Shown here: positions 1 through 7,943 of the stretch, one piece after another | Numbering within the stretch: the first letter of the stretch is position 1 | Layout of the letters: the number at the start of each line of letters is the position of its first letter | Source: Eubacterium_U album | GTDB lineage: Bacteria > Bacillota > Clostridia > Lachnospirales > Lachnospiraceae | Direction: 5' to 3' | DNA length: 63,940 bases | Assembly (NCBI RefSeq): GCF_025336545.1 | Contig: NZ_JAODBU010000010.1 | Coordinates: 1 to 63,940, forward strand | The notes under the pieces: generated by a model | What the model was told of the DNA's origin: nothing | Seen by the model: the letters and a program-made list of their open reading frames with translations, nothing else | Database searches by the model: none | Position numbers and translations under genes: made by a program

Positions 1-1022
1 CAATCTTAGTTGTTGTCTCAGGTGTTTTTGTTGTTATCTCACCTTTTCCTGTAACATTAACTGTACCTGAAATTTTGTCTGATTCGATACCATCCTTTAT
101 CGTACACACCTCTACTGTATGGCTTCCTACTGAATATCCTTCAAATCTATATTCTGCACATCCTACAGTTTCTTTTACTTTTACTCCATCTATATAGATA
201 TTGTATAAATTTCCAACTACATTTCCCCATACTACAGAAATAGTATTATCACTTGGACAATTTACCACCAAACCAAATGGTTTTTCAGGTTTATTACCAC
301 TAGTAGTTGTTGTTTCTGCAATTTTTGTAGTCGTTTCAGAAACCTTTGTTGTCTCAGGTGCTTTTGTTGTTATCTCACCTTTTCCTGTAACATTAACTGT
401 ACCTGAAATTTTGTCTGATTCGATACCATCCTTTATCGTACACACCTCTACTGTATGGCTTCCTACTGAATATCCTTCAAATCTATATTCTGCACATCCT
501 ACAGCTTCTTTTACTTTTACTCCATCTATATAGATATTGTATAAATTTCCAACTACATTTCCCCATACTACAGAAATAGTATTATCACTTGGACAATTTA
601 CCACCAAGCCAAATGGTGTTTCCGGTTTATTACCACTAGCAGTTGTTGTTTCTGCAATTTTTGTAGTCGTTTCAGAAACCTTTGTTGTCTCAGGTGCTTT
701 TGTTGTTATCTCATCTTTTCCTGTAACATTAACTGTACCTGAAATTTTGTCTGATTCGATACCACCCTTTATCGTACACACCTCTACTGTATGACTTCCT
801 ACTGAATATCCTTCAAATCTATATTCTGCACATCCTACAGCTTCTTTTACTTTTACTCCATCTATATAAATATTGTATAAATTTCCAACTACATTTCCCC
901 ATACTACAGAAATAGTATTATCACTTGGACAATTTACCACCAAACCAAATGGTGTTTCCGGTTTATTACCACTAGCAGTTGTTGTTTCTGCAATTTTTGT
1001 TGTCGTTTCAGAAACCTTTGTT
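1..1022 (-). repeat. 336-bp in-frame tandem repeats encoding linker plus FN3-like module
   Basis: The same segment recurs at exact 336-bp spacing (for example at 201, 537 and 873) with only scattered substitutions, so each unit adds 112 residues. The first copy is cut by the window edge; the similarity ends near 1022 at the junction with the CBM-like module. The near identity implies recent amplification or gene conversion. Confidence 0.92.
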
Positions 1023-2479
1023 GTACCCGGTACTTTTGTTGTTATTTCTCCCGAGCTATCTGAAATAGTAAAATCTGTTACTTTTAAAGTCGTCCCTGCA
1101 GCTACTTTTCCAAGTGCAAATATAAGCTCTGCGTTTCCTTTTTCTGATGTTATAGTTCCTGCAAATATGTTTTTGCCATTTGTTAAAGTCTTTCTTTGTA
1201 ATTCAATTCCATCCGTATCATTTTTAAGCAGAACTTCTGCACCTGCCTTATCAGACTCTATTGAAATGGAATAATTATATGTTTTCCCTGCATTAAGGCT
1301 AAGTGCATTTGTCTTTAGTTGTGCTCCCCATTCTTCGCTTGTATTGTTATTGCTTCCAATATAAACTTCCAAATCATTTAAATCTGTTCCGCCCTTATAA
1401 TAGCCTGATGTGCCTGTCCAAGCGCCTGCGAACAAATAATTCCACTGCCCTATATTATGCATATTGCCATCATTATTAATTGAAGTCATACTTGAAAATC
1501 TGTTAGTTGTAGTTTCAGGCTGAGCAATGCCTTCTTTTTTATTCTTAATTGAAAATGAAGCATCATTTCCCTGAAAAACTCTTACATAATCAACATACAT
1601 TGTAGCATTTGTAAAATTTGCACTTACAGTCTGATTCAAAGTAAATGGTGAACTATTGCTTCCTAATGCCAAATTTAAAATAATAAAATGGTCTCTCTGA
1701 AACTCATCCATTTGTTCACTTGAAATATTCATTGTCTGATAGCAAATACCATCAACATACCATTTCATACAATCCTCATACCATTCAATTGCATATGTAT
1801 GCCAATTTTCAATTGTATCTATTGCTCCAAAACTTTTTGTTGTCTCACTACCCGCATAAACATGTTCATAATTAGTTGTACTTGGATTCCAATGTAGTGT
1901 ACCAATTACCTGCGTTTCTGCATTTCTATGTTCCATAATATCAATTTCACCGCATGACGGCCATGGTGATGCACCATATGCGCCATTCCAATTATTACCA
2001 CTCGCATTATAATTTTGACCTAACATCCAGAATGCGGGCCATACACCACTCTGGCTTCCATTTTCAACACGAAGCTTTGTTTCTATTCTTCCAAATTTAC
2101 AATATTGTTTATTCTGAGTCTGAATACGACCTGATGTATATTCACTTCCCTCTTTCTGTGCCTTTATTGCAAGTGCTCTTCCGTCACTCGAACCCGAATC
2201 AGAAGATAAATCTGCAATGTAAACGTTATTCGTGCTATCCGTATAGCGCTGTAATTCATTATTTCCCCATCCATTGCTACCATGTCCAATATCATAATTC
2301 CATACACTTGTATCCGGTGCCTGACCAACAGTCTGATTAAATTCATCACTCCACACTAATTTCCATGAATTTGAACCCTGATTTGAATTAACTGCTGCAT
2401 CTGCATTAGAAGGTGTAAATACAATCCCTGATGTAACTAAAGCAACAGCTGTTATAAATGCAATTCCTTTTTTAAACAT
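1..2479 (-). CDS. Secreted GH16 beta-glucanase with CBM-like and repeated FN3-like modules (3' end outside window)
   Basis: Open from ATG at 2479 to the left edge with no stop, so the C-terminus is missing. An N-terminal signal peptide (MFKKGIAFITAVALVTSG) is followed by a GH16 domain, about residues 35-300. It carries the catalytic signature GEIDIMEH near residue 177 (nucleophile and acid/base glutamates) and ends in the usual YVDYVRVF strand. Next come a CBM4-like beta-sandwich (about 320-470) and then at least three near-identical 112-residue units. Each unit has a Thr-rich linker and an FN3-like module beginning PFGLVVNCPSDN. GH16 members with this motif hydrolyse beta-1,3 or mixed-linkage glucan. 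Together with the GH16 genes at 30.6-33.0 kb this suggests extracellular laminarin-type glucan attack. The start has only a weak upstream ribosome site (GAAAGGATTATTTA). The transposon lies just upstream and may separate it from its original promoter. Confidence 0.9.
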   Translation of the reverse strand, partial: MFKKGIAFITAVALVTSGIVFTPSNADAAVNSNQGSNSWKLVWSDEFNQTVGQAPDTSVWNYDIGHGSNGWGNNELQRYTDSTNNVYIADLSSDSGSSDGRALAIKAQKEGSEYTSGRIQTQNKQYCKFGRIETKLRVENGSQSGVWPAFWMLGQNYNASGNNWNGAYGASPWPSCGEIDIMEHRNAETQVIGTLHWNPSTTNYEHVYAGSETTKSFGAIDTIENWHTYAIEWYEDCMKWYVDGICYQTMNISSEQMDEFQRDHFIILNLALGSNSSPFTLNQTVSANFTNATMYVDYVRVFQGNDASFSIKNKKEGIAQPETTTNRFSSMTSINNDGNMHNIGQWNYLFAGAWTGTSGYYKGGTDLNDLEVYIGSNNNTSEEWGAQLKTNALSLNAGKTYNYSISIESDKAGAEVLLKNDTDGIELQRKTLTNGKNIFAGTITSEKGNAELIFALGKVAAGTTLKVTDFTISDSSGEITTKVPGTTKVSETTTKIAETTTASGNKPETPFGLVVNCPSDNTISVVWGNVVGNLYNIYIDGVKVKEAVGCAEYRFEGYSVGSHTVEVCTIKGGIESDKISGTVNVTGKDEITTKAPETTKVSETTTKIAETTTASGNKPETPFGLVVNCPSDNTISVVWGNVVGNLYNIYIDGVKVKEAVGCAEYRFEGYSVGSHTVEVCTIKDGIESDKISGTVNVTGKGEITTKAPETTKVSETTTKIAETTTTSGNKPEKPFGLVVNCPSDNTISVVWGNVVGNLYNIYIDGVKVKETVGCAEYRFEGYSVGSHTVEVCTIKDGIESDKISGTVNVTGKGEITTKTPETTTKI

Positions 2480-2586
2480 ATTAAATAATCCTTTCTTTTT
2501 TATTTGTAAATCGTATAAACCATTTTAATTTTACCACTAAACCATTTAAAATAAAGTATCTTTATTTTATAAAAGCTACATTTTTT

Positions 2587-2621
2587 ATAGCAACGAGCCA
2601 CGTTCTAAAACAAAACCCCTC
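2587..2621. repeat. Left inverted-repeat pair of the transposon junction
   Basis: ATAGCAACGAGCCA (2587-2600) and TTCTAAAACAAAACCCCTC (2603-2621) are perfect reverse complements of 10277-10290 and 10214-10232. On the left the two blocks are separated by 2 bp, on the right by 44 bp. They are either element termini or a host palindrome split by the insertion. Confidence 0.8.
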
Positions 2622-2634
2622 GGGAACGAGTTTG

Positions 2635-2823
2635 TCAAGATGATTTTTGTAAGTTTTCTAAATTCAAATATTTATCTGCTGAAAAAACGCCTAACATCTC
2701 GTGTCGGCATATTTCTTGAAACACCGTATTCAAAGGCTTCTTCGCACTTTCCGATTGCTTCACATTGACAATAAAAGTTGTTTTGCCTATTCGCGTTGTA
2801 TAAGATAAAGTGTTTTCTTTCAT
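2635..2823 (-). CDS. tnpW: TnpW-type transposon protein
   Basis: 62 aa. The central RIGKTTFIVNVKQSESAKK segment matches the small TnpW family carried by Tn4451-like transposons; its role is not established. Ribosome site AGGAG lies ten bases before the ATG. It is the last gene before the left end of the element, as expected for the family. A stem-loop at 2854-2883 separates it from the relaxase gene upstream, so it may be expressed on its own. Confidence 0.8.
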   Translation of the reverse strand: MKENTLSYTTRIGKTTFIVNVKQSESAKKPLNTVFQEICRHEMLGVFSADKYLNLENLQKSS

Positions 2824-2853
2824 ATAGTCCGTTTCTCCTTTTCATAAATTGAC

Positions 2854-2883
2854 TGTGGGGCATTCCGTTTGGAACACCCCACA
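2854..2883. terminator. Stem-loop between relaxase and tnpW
   Basis: TGTGGGGCATTCC and GGAACACCCCACA form a 13-position stem with a GTTT loop and a small internal mismatch. No long T-run follows on either strand, so it may be a processing or attenuation hairpin rather than a full intrinsic terminator. Confidence 0.5.
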
Positions 2884-2909
2884 AATACAGCCTGTTTCAT
2901 CGGAACATA

Positions 2910-2949
2910 TCAAGAAGTCATTAAGTCGTGAGTATAATGGAAATGGTTA
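2910..2949. repeat. Internal 40-bp inverted repeat, left copy
   Basis: Pairs with the reverse complement of 7462-7501 at 38 of 40 positions, including 24 identical bases in a row. It covers the relaxase stop codon (2947-2949). The pair brackets the relaxase, ATPase, sigma and anti-sigma genes and leaves tnpX, tnpV and tnpW outside. Confidence 0.85.
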
Positions 2950-4212
2950 TCTTTCCATACCACGCTTGTTTCTTCGTGCCTTAATACGCTCTTGTCTTTC
3001 TTTTTCCCTCGCTTCTTTTTCGGCTCGTTCCTGTGCTTCCTTAAAAGAAAAAAGTTGCTTCACTTTTTCGGTAAAAAGTTTAGCAACTTCGGGGAAATGC
3101 TCCAACGCTTCAAGAAAAGGTCTGCACTTTTCTTTCAGTTCGTTGTATTTGGTTTTCATTCTCTCCAATGCGTTTGCACTGTCAAAATATTTCTGTCGGT
3201 AATAATTTGCACTCTGCTCCAACTTATTGATTTCCGCACGACTGGTAATTCCCTCTTTTGCAAGGGCAGTCAGTTGTGAGTAGTCCTCTTTGGATATTGC
3301 CATCTTGCCCGTAAAGGTTTTCTGTCCCATACCGTCAATCTCGTTTAAGATCTTTGAGATATGACGGGCAGGCTCATATTTAACCTGTTCCTTTTGAATA
3401 CGCTTCTGCAACTTCTCCAATCGTTCTTTGTCCTGTTGGATTTGATATTGCAGGGAAGTTAAATGCTCTGCTGTACTTCCGTATTCGCCACGCTGAAAGC
3501 CTTTGAACCCTCGTTCCGTCATATAATTAAACAGTTCATCTTGCAGTATGCTGTACGAAGCTCGAAACATCGGCTTGCCGTTCTTCTTTAACAATGGATT
3601 TCCTTTTTCATCGGTCATTGGAATATCCGATTTCCATTTCTTTGAATGGCTTATCTGATTAACCACTTCCTTGACCGTTCCTCGCAGTTCGGGGTTTTTA
3701 CAACGCTTACTCCATAAGATTTCTTTCTCCACAACAGGCAGAACCATTGCGTGAAGATGATAATGGTAAACCTCTTTTCCCAGTTCCTCGGTTGCGGCTA
3801 CATTGATTTCATCAGCGTGCATTACTGCCGATATAACATTATCAGCACCGAATTTTTCTTCGATGAAATGATAGGCTTCTTCATAAAACTGCTTTGCATA
3901 TTCATAACCACCGTTACGCTCGAAGTACATCGTATTCACATCAATCACAATCTCATTGAAAAGGGTAGCGTCTTTCCTCAGTCCACGAAGCGATACTAAC
4001 CCGTCTGTTTCCATCTGCTTTAACTGCTCCATATAGGTTGGGACAGTCGGTTTTTTGAAATGCACATTAAGGGCTATGCGTTCCGTAATCACATTCATAT
4101 TTTCATAGGTTTCATTCTTGCGTTCATTGTGCCTTTCCGCCTTGCTCACATCAAAAGCGGTGTACTGTTTTACCCTTGCACAACTCATATCCGCCTTATT
4201 GGTTTTTGCCAT
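2947..4212 (-). CDS. MobV-family relaxase (TnpZ-like)
   Basis: 421 aa from the start chosen. It nicks oriT and pilots single-stranded transfer when a helper conjugative machinery is present. Seen: the N-terminal HNERKNETYENMNV motif and the downstream metal-binding His-rich motif HADE...HYHLH typical of MobV/Pre proteins, then a long charged C-terminal coiled-coil half. An upstream in-frame start at 4254 exists, but ATG 4212 is preceded by GGAAAGGAGAG at good spacing and begins MAKTNKADMSCARVKQYTAF, so it is preferred. The oriT candidate lies directly upstream at 4261-4305, the normal arrangement. The gene stops inside the left copy of the 40-bp inverted repeat. Confidence 0.88.
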   Translation of the reverse strand: MAKTNKADMSCARVKQYTAFDVSKAERHNERKNETYENMNVITERIALNVHFKKPTVPTYMEQLKQMETDGLVSLRGLRKDATLFNEIVIDVNTMYFERNGGYEYAKQFYEEAYHFIEEKFGADNVISAVMHADEINVAATEELGKEVYHYHLHAMVLPVVEKEILWSKRCKNPELRGTVKEVVNQISHSKKWKSDIPMTDEKGNPLLKKNGKPMFRASYSILQDELFNYMTERGFKGFQRGEYGSTAEHLTSLQYQIQQDKERLEKLQKRIQKEQVKYEPARHISKILNEIDGMGQKTFTGKMAISKEDYSQLTALAKEGITSRAEINKLEQSANYYRQKYFDSANALERMKTKYNELKEKCRPFLEALEHFPEVAKLFTEKVKQLFSFKEAQERAEKEAREKERQERIKARRNKRGMER

Positions 4213-4260
4213 TTTTCTCTCCTTTCCAGACAGGGCGAAGCCATTACACAACATTCTCTG

Positions 4261-4305
4261 AATGTGTGTAACCCACTATGACACTTTCAGACTTCGTCTG
4301 CAAAG
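4261..4305 (-). other. Origin of transfer (oriT) for the MobV relaxase
   Basis: On the minus strand a small hairpin, CAGAC-GAA-GTCTG (4300-4288), is followed by AAAGTGTCA and then TAGTGGGTTA (4278-4269). This differs by one base from the pMV158-type nic core TAGTGTGTTA as I recall it, and a hairpin just before nic is the MobV layout. It lies 49 bp upstream of the relaxase start. The nick would fall between GGG and TTA. Confidence 0.75.
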
Positions 4306-4392
4306 ATGTCGTGGGCAAGGGTGTTCCCCCTTGACCTCCTTTTGATACCTCCATCATAAAAACAGACTGTCCCGCCATCAGACAGCCTGCTT

Positions 4393-5415
4393 TTATTCTC
4401 TCGGTATATCGCCCATCGGCAAAGACCAGTACCACAGAAAGCCTTGTTTTCGGGAGATAACTCCTGCTTTCTTCTTTGCCTTTTTGATGGTCGATTTTTT
4501 GAACCCAGCGGCTTCAAGTCTTTCTTCGCAATCCGAAGAAAGCATTTCTCCGTCTTTCAGCATTTCCAAAAGAAATTCTTTCGCCTTGATTTCCTTTTCG
4601 TTCGGTCTGCCCATTTTGGGTGCGAGGGATTGGAACGCTTCTTCTGCTGTCATTTCCATTTCAGAGATAAAGTCCACTCCCTTTTCTGCCACCTCAAAAA
4701 GAATTGCCGAGCCTGTCGGGGCAAGGTTAGATTTCACTTGCACCATATATCGTTCCGCTGGTGCTTCTTTGTTCGGTGTGCGTGTGATTGCAAGAATACT
4801 TCTTGCAGCACCCGCAATATCAATCGAACCGTTGGTGCGATAAAGAGGATTTATATCTCTCATCTTGTTCATATGGGCGATAATCACGATGGCACAGCCA
4901 GTATTTTTTGCAACTGCAATCAAGTGATTAAACTCTGCCCTTGTTTCGTTGGCATTGTTCATTGAACAGTTCTCTCCGATATAGGAACTCATCGGGTCAA
5001 GAATTAAAAGTTTTGCGTGATACTTTTCGATTGCTTCAGCAATACGGTTATCTCCAAAGGATAAAGACTTTTCATCTTCCTTGATGAAGATAAGGTTTTC
5101 TCCGTTCCCACCGGCAGAGTTAAATCGGGGTACTACCGTATCGTCTGCATCATCTTCCGTTGTCTGATAGATGATAGTCATAGGCTCATTTTCTTCCGTT
5201 TCAGTAAAAGGCAGAGGTTCGCCCTTAGAGAGCAGTGCGGCGATTGACAGCATTAACTTGCTTTTTCCATCGCCCGGATCGCCCTGCAACAGCGTAACCT
5301 TGCCGTACGGAATATACGGATACCACAGCCATTTCACTTCCTTCGGCTCAATCTCACTTGCCTTAATAACTTCGAGAGGGACATTTACATTCATTTCATT
5401 TTCCATTTGCTTCAT
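4393..5415 (-). CDS. TnpY/RepA-like AAA ATPase (DnaB/RecA-fold)
   Basis: 340 aa. It has Walker A GDPGDGKS at residues 45-52, Walker B-like LLILDPMSSYIG, and a KTNGS-type sensor region near NPLYRTNGSIDIAGAAR. The family is a replicative-helicase-like ATPase found on small mobilizable elements, probably helping replication of the excised circle. ATG 5415 is chosen because AAAAGGAGAACG lies just upstream; the frame is open further to 5490 without a ribosome site. Its start overlaps the end of the small Cys-rich gene (5396-5587) by 20 bp, so the two are probably translationally coupled. It is followed by the oriT region. Confidence 0.82.
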   Translation of the reverse strand: MKQMENEMNVNVPLEVIKASEIEPKEVKWLWYPYIPYGKVTLLQGDPGDGKSKLMLSIAALLSKGEPLPFTETEENEPMTIIYQTTEDDADDTVVPRFNSAGGNGENLIFIKEDEKSLSFGDNRIAEAIEKYHAKLLILDPMSSYIGENCSMNNANETRAEFNHLIAVAKNTGCAIVIIAHMNKMRDINPLYRTNGSIDIAGAARSILAITRTPNKEAPAERYMVQVKSNLAPTGSAILFEVAEKGVDFISEMEMTAEEAFQSLAPKMGRPNEKEIKAKEFLLEMLKDGEMLSSDCEERLEAAGFKKSTIKKAKKKAGVISRKQGFLWYWSLPMGDIPRE

Positions 5416-5587
5416 TTTTCTTCGTTCTCCTTTTCGATAAATACTTAGGGCAAAGCACCACGATACAACGGAAACTCTGCTTGCAGTCATTACTGCATTT
5501 TCTGCAAAGTTCGTTGTAGGTAATGCGATTTCTTTCGTTCAGAAACAATGCCCAATCTTGTTTCCGTTTCTTACTCATTCTCGGCAT
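5396..5587 (-). CDS. Small Cys-rich basic protein upstream of RepA-like ATPase
   Basis: 63 aa, MSKKRKQDWALFLNERNRI then a C-x2-C-x3-C cluster (CRKCSNDC) and a further Cys in the VVLCPKY segment; likely metal-binding. A strong ribosome site (AAAGGAGG) precedes ATG 5587. Similar small genes sit before RepA-like genes in related elements, but I do not know a function. The overlap with the ATPase gene and the good ribosome site argue that it is real. Confidence 0.7.
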   Translation of the reverse strand: MPRMSKKRKQDWALFLNERNRITYNELCRKCSNDCKQSFRCIVVLCPKYLSKRRTKKNEANGK

Positions 5588-5975
5588 ATCAATCCTCCTT
5601 TCCGTCTGAAAATAAAAAAACCACAGGAAAGATACTCAGAGCCTTGTTTCTGTCATTTTTCGGGGCGAAAATCGGGCAAAATTGCCTTTCTAAGCCTTTC
5701 AAAAAAATCACGCAAGGTATTTGTACTAACCTGTGGTTATGTATGAAATTGTAGGGTTTGGGGCAACAAAAAACACCGTATTTCTACGATGTTTTCTGTC
5801 ATTCAAGTAGCAAAAAACGTGACCACTAAAATTATAATCATAAGAACAGGCAAAAAGCGAAGATACCGTTCTAATAGAGCTTTTTAGACTTGTTTTTTGG
5901 GGCTTTATATTACTTTCCCTATTTTTTAAGGGTATAGGGTGTTACATCAAGTTCTTAGTATATGAAATTTGCAGA
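5588..5975. other. Non-coding spacer within the transposon
   Basis: No convincing gene. It contains the terminator at 5764-5796 below the anti-sigma gene. The remaining part presumably holds the promoter of the small Cys-rich/ATPase pair, which I cannot define. Confidence 0.6.
5764..5796 (-). terminator. Intrinsic terminator after the anti-sigma gene
   Basis: On the minus strand AAACATCGT-AGAAAT-ACGGTGTTTTTTG forms a stem with one mismatch followed by a T-run, about 180 bp below the end of the sigma/anti-sigma pair. Confidence 0.65.
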
Positions 5976-6668
5976 TTATTCTTGGATTTGGCTCAAATCA
6001 AATGCACCGTTCTCAATCAACTTCAAAATTGTGTCTGCCAAGTTGTTTTTTACAGTTTCACTTTCATTTTCAACGCCAGAATACTCTACATAAATAGTGT
6101 TCTCTCCCATATCAAAGGTTGCATAATATATTACGGTTTTGACACCTTGACTATTTGACTTTGTTACGAAATATCCTGCGTTGATATCAACGCCGTCTAC
6201 ACTTGAAGTGATTGTATTTCCATCAATGATAGTATCTAATAGATTTACACCCTGTTTAGAAACTACCATTCTTGTATCATCAATTTTTCCCTCAAAACCC
6301 AGAATATTATGATTGTCAGCATCAAAATAAGCATCTGCGGTAACAGGCAAGTCTGCAAAAAGCATTTCAATTTCAGCATCGCTCAAAGGTCTTGTTGTTA
6401 CATTTAAGTTAATTGAAGATTGTGATAAGTCATTTTTAACAAAAGTAATTGTTTCTCCATCATTCAGCGTGGCAATATCGTTTTTTGTACCAAACAGATT
6501 GCTTTGAAAAACTCCCACTCCAATCACAGCAACGAGTACGAAGCAAGCTGCAACAGACACCCATTTTTGCCGATTAGTTATTTTACTTGTTTTTTTCATA
6601 GGTTCAGCCTCCTTAATATACTGATTATCGACATTTCCCAATGCCCTTAAAAGTTTCTTTTCTTTCAT
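5976..6668 (-). CDS. Membrane anti-sigma-like protein
   Basis: 230 aa. A cytoplasmic N-terminus of about 35 residues (LLRALGNVDNQYIKEAEP) is followed by one membrane helix (VSVAACFVLVAVIGVGVF, about 37-54) and an extracellular domain. This is the layout of anti-sigma/sensor partners of ECF sigma factors. Its ATG overlaps the sigma stop codon (ATGA), showing translational coupling. I cannot assign the extracellular domain to a named family with confidence. As cargo it may report an envelope or host signal to the sigma factor. Confidence 0.65.
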   Translation of the reverse strand: MKEKKLLRALGNVDNQYIKEAEPMKKTSKITNRQKWVSVAACFVLVAVIGVGVFQSNLFGTKNDIATLNDGETITFVKNDLSQSSINLNVTTRPLSDAEIEMLFADLPVTADAYFDADNHNILGFEGKIDDTRMVVSKQGVNLLDTIIDGNTITSSVDGVDINAGYFVTKSNSQGVKTVIYYATFDMGENTIYVEYSGVENESETVKNNLADTILKLIENGAFDLSQIQE

Positions 6669-7225
6669 ACAGAGATACCTTCTTTCTCTAACAATTTTTT
6701 GAGTTCGTTCCTTGAACGAAATAATGACATCTTGATTTTGCTCTCGCTCATACCATATTCCGTTGCAATTTCTTTAATGGGCGATAAATACCAATATCTT
6801 CTCATAAAGATTTTTCGCTGTTCTAATGACAGGGAAGAAAGAAAGCGGTTGAGAATATCCGTTAGAGCGATTTCTTCAACAATGTTTTCTGTACTATCCA
6901 ACGATGGTATGCACTCTTGTATTTCATCAAAAACCAATGGCATTTGCCCACCATTACGTTTCTTTGCATTAAGCAGTTCGTACCTGTCCAAAGATAGGTT
7001 GCGAGTAATCTTCCCTAAAAAAGTTTTTAGGACAGATGGACGGTTAGGCGGTATGCTGTTCCAAGCTCTTAAATAAGTATCATTTACACATTCCTCGCTA
7101 TCTTCGTCATTGTGAAGAATATTAAAGGCTATGTATCTGCAATACTTTCCGTATTTTTTTGAAGTTTCGGATATAGCAGCTTCGGAGCGCTCCCAATATA
7201 AATCTAATATCTGCTTATCATCCAT
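6665..7225 (-). CDS. Sigma-70 family (ECF-like) RNA polymerase sigma factor
   Basis: 186 aa. Region 2 is seen around EECVNDTYLRAWNSIPP. Region 4 is a C-terminal helix-turn-helix (PIKEIATEYGMSESKIKMSL). There is no region 1.1 or long region 3, so the protein is ECF-sized. Ribosome site GGAAAGGAGGAG precedes the ATG. It is co-transcribed with the membrane protein after it, its presumed antagonist. In Tn4451 this position carries resistance cargo, so here the cargo is a regulator that could alter host gene expression. Confidence 0.85.
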   Translation of the reverse strand: MDDKQILDLYWERSEAAISETSKKYGKYCRYIAFNILHNDEDSEECVNDTYLRAWNSIPPNRPSVLKTFLGKITRNLSLDRYELLNAKKRNGGQMPLVFDEIQECIPSLDSTENIVEEIALTDILNRFLSSLSLEQRKIFMRRYWYLSPIKEIATEYGMSESKIKMSLFRSRNELKKLLEKEGISV

Positions 7226-7461
7226 AGGCTTCTCCTCCTTTCCCTTGTATTAAGGCCTTTCACCCTAATAAACGGGAAAAATGTGTCAAGCGTCACTTAA
7301 ATTCAAAAAATATTTATTCAAAGATTAGCTTTCATTTTTTGAAAGAATATAATAAAACAGCAAAAGGCTTACACCTACAAGTCTCTTAATATTCAATGCG
7401 GAAAATTACAATTCATCACTCTCATTTTAACACATCATACCATCTTTATGAACTTTCAATT
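7226..7461. promoter_or_regulatory. Promoter region of the sigma/anti-sigma pair
   Basis: No gene seen. A TTGACA box lies on the minus strand (7289-7284), but no well-spaced housekeeping -10 follows; GTTTATTAGG lies 13 bp further on, so an alternative-sigma or autoregulated promoter is possible. A small CTTTCA/TGAAAG hairpin lies near 7340. Confidence 0.3.
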
Positions 7462-7501
7462 TAACCACTTCCATTACACTCACGACTTAATGACTTCTTG
7501 A
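7462..7501. repeat. Internal 40-bp inverted repeat, right copy
   Basis: Inverted partner of 2910-2949 (38 of 40 matches). It lies between the sigma gene and the tnpX/tnpV unit, next to a terminator-like hairpin. Confidence 0.85.
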
Positions 7502-7508
7502 ATACTTC

Positions 7509-7554
7509 CCGAAAAAGAAAACTGCCATCAGTAAAGACAGCAGTTCCTTTTCGG
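7509..7554. terminator. Terminator-like hairpin below tnpV
   Basis: CCGAAAAAGAAAACTGC (7509-7525) pairs imperfectly with GCAGTTCCTTTTCGG (7540-7554), 12 bp after the tnpV stop. It would separate the tnpX-tnpV transcript from the sigma region. Confidence 0.6.
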
Positions 7555-7565
7555 CTGGTATGCTA

Positions 7566-7943
7566 TTAGGAATACACAATATCGTTCAATACAATCTCAT
7601 CTGCACAGGCTCGGATATTATTCATCAATCCGACCCATCTCATCATATCCTCCGCTTTCAGTTGTTCCGTCACACCTTGTTTTCTTGCCATTTCCTTTAT
7701 CAGATACTCCGCCATATTACACGCCGAAGTATCAATTTCAGCAAGGTGTTCATATAACTTTCCGCTTGTAAGCAGATTGCAATATAAGACTTTCCTATGC
7801 TCCCTCAAATATCTTTCCCTCATTCTTCCGTATTTTGTGAGCGTAGGCGGTTCTTCGTTTTCTATCGTCAAGCAGGGATAGTAATAATCTCCGATGAGTT
7901 CGTACTGGATACCAGTTCTTTCGTCTGTAATAAATCTTTGCAT
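7566..7943 (-). CDS. tnpV: TnpV-type transposon protein
   Basis: 125 aa. It starts MQRFITDERTGIQYELIGDY, continues with PTLTKYGRMRERYLREH, and ends in a helical region, matching the TnpV family of Tn4451-like transposons. Its function is unknown; it is dispensable in known elements. Ribosome site AAGGAG precedes ATG 7943. The first 76 bp overlap the end of tnpX in another frame, giving tight coupling. Confidence 0.85.
   Translation of the reverse strand: MQRFITDERTGIQYELIGDYYYPCLTIENEEPPTLTKYGRMRERYLREHRKVLYCNLLTSGKLYEHLAEIDTSACNMAEYLIKEMARKQGVTEQLKAEDMMRWVGLMNNIRACADEIVLNDIVYS

Noticed and set aside
1..1022. Separate plus-strand genes in the 336-bp repeats
   Set aside because: The plus-strand frames are the antisense of the linker and FN3-like modules, with no ribosome sites; the minus-strand GH16 frame explains them.
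2854..2883. Riboswitch or structured RNA before tnpW
   Set aside because: A single simple stem-loop with no further conserved elements.
4287..4517. Small minus-strand frame covering the oriT region
   Set aside because: It overlaps the end of the ATPase gene and the oriT, has no family resemblance and no good ribosome site.
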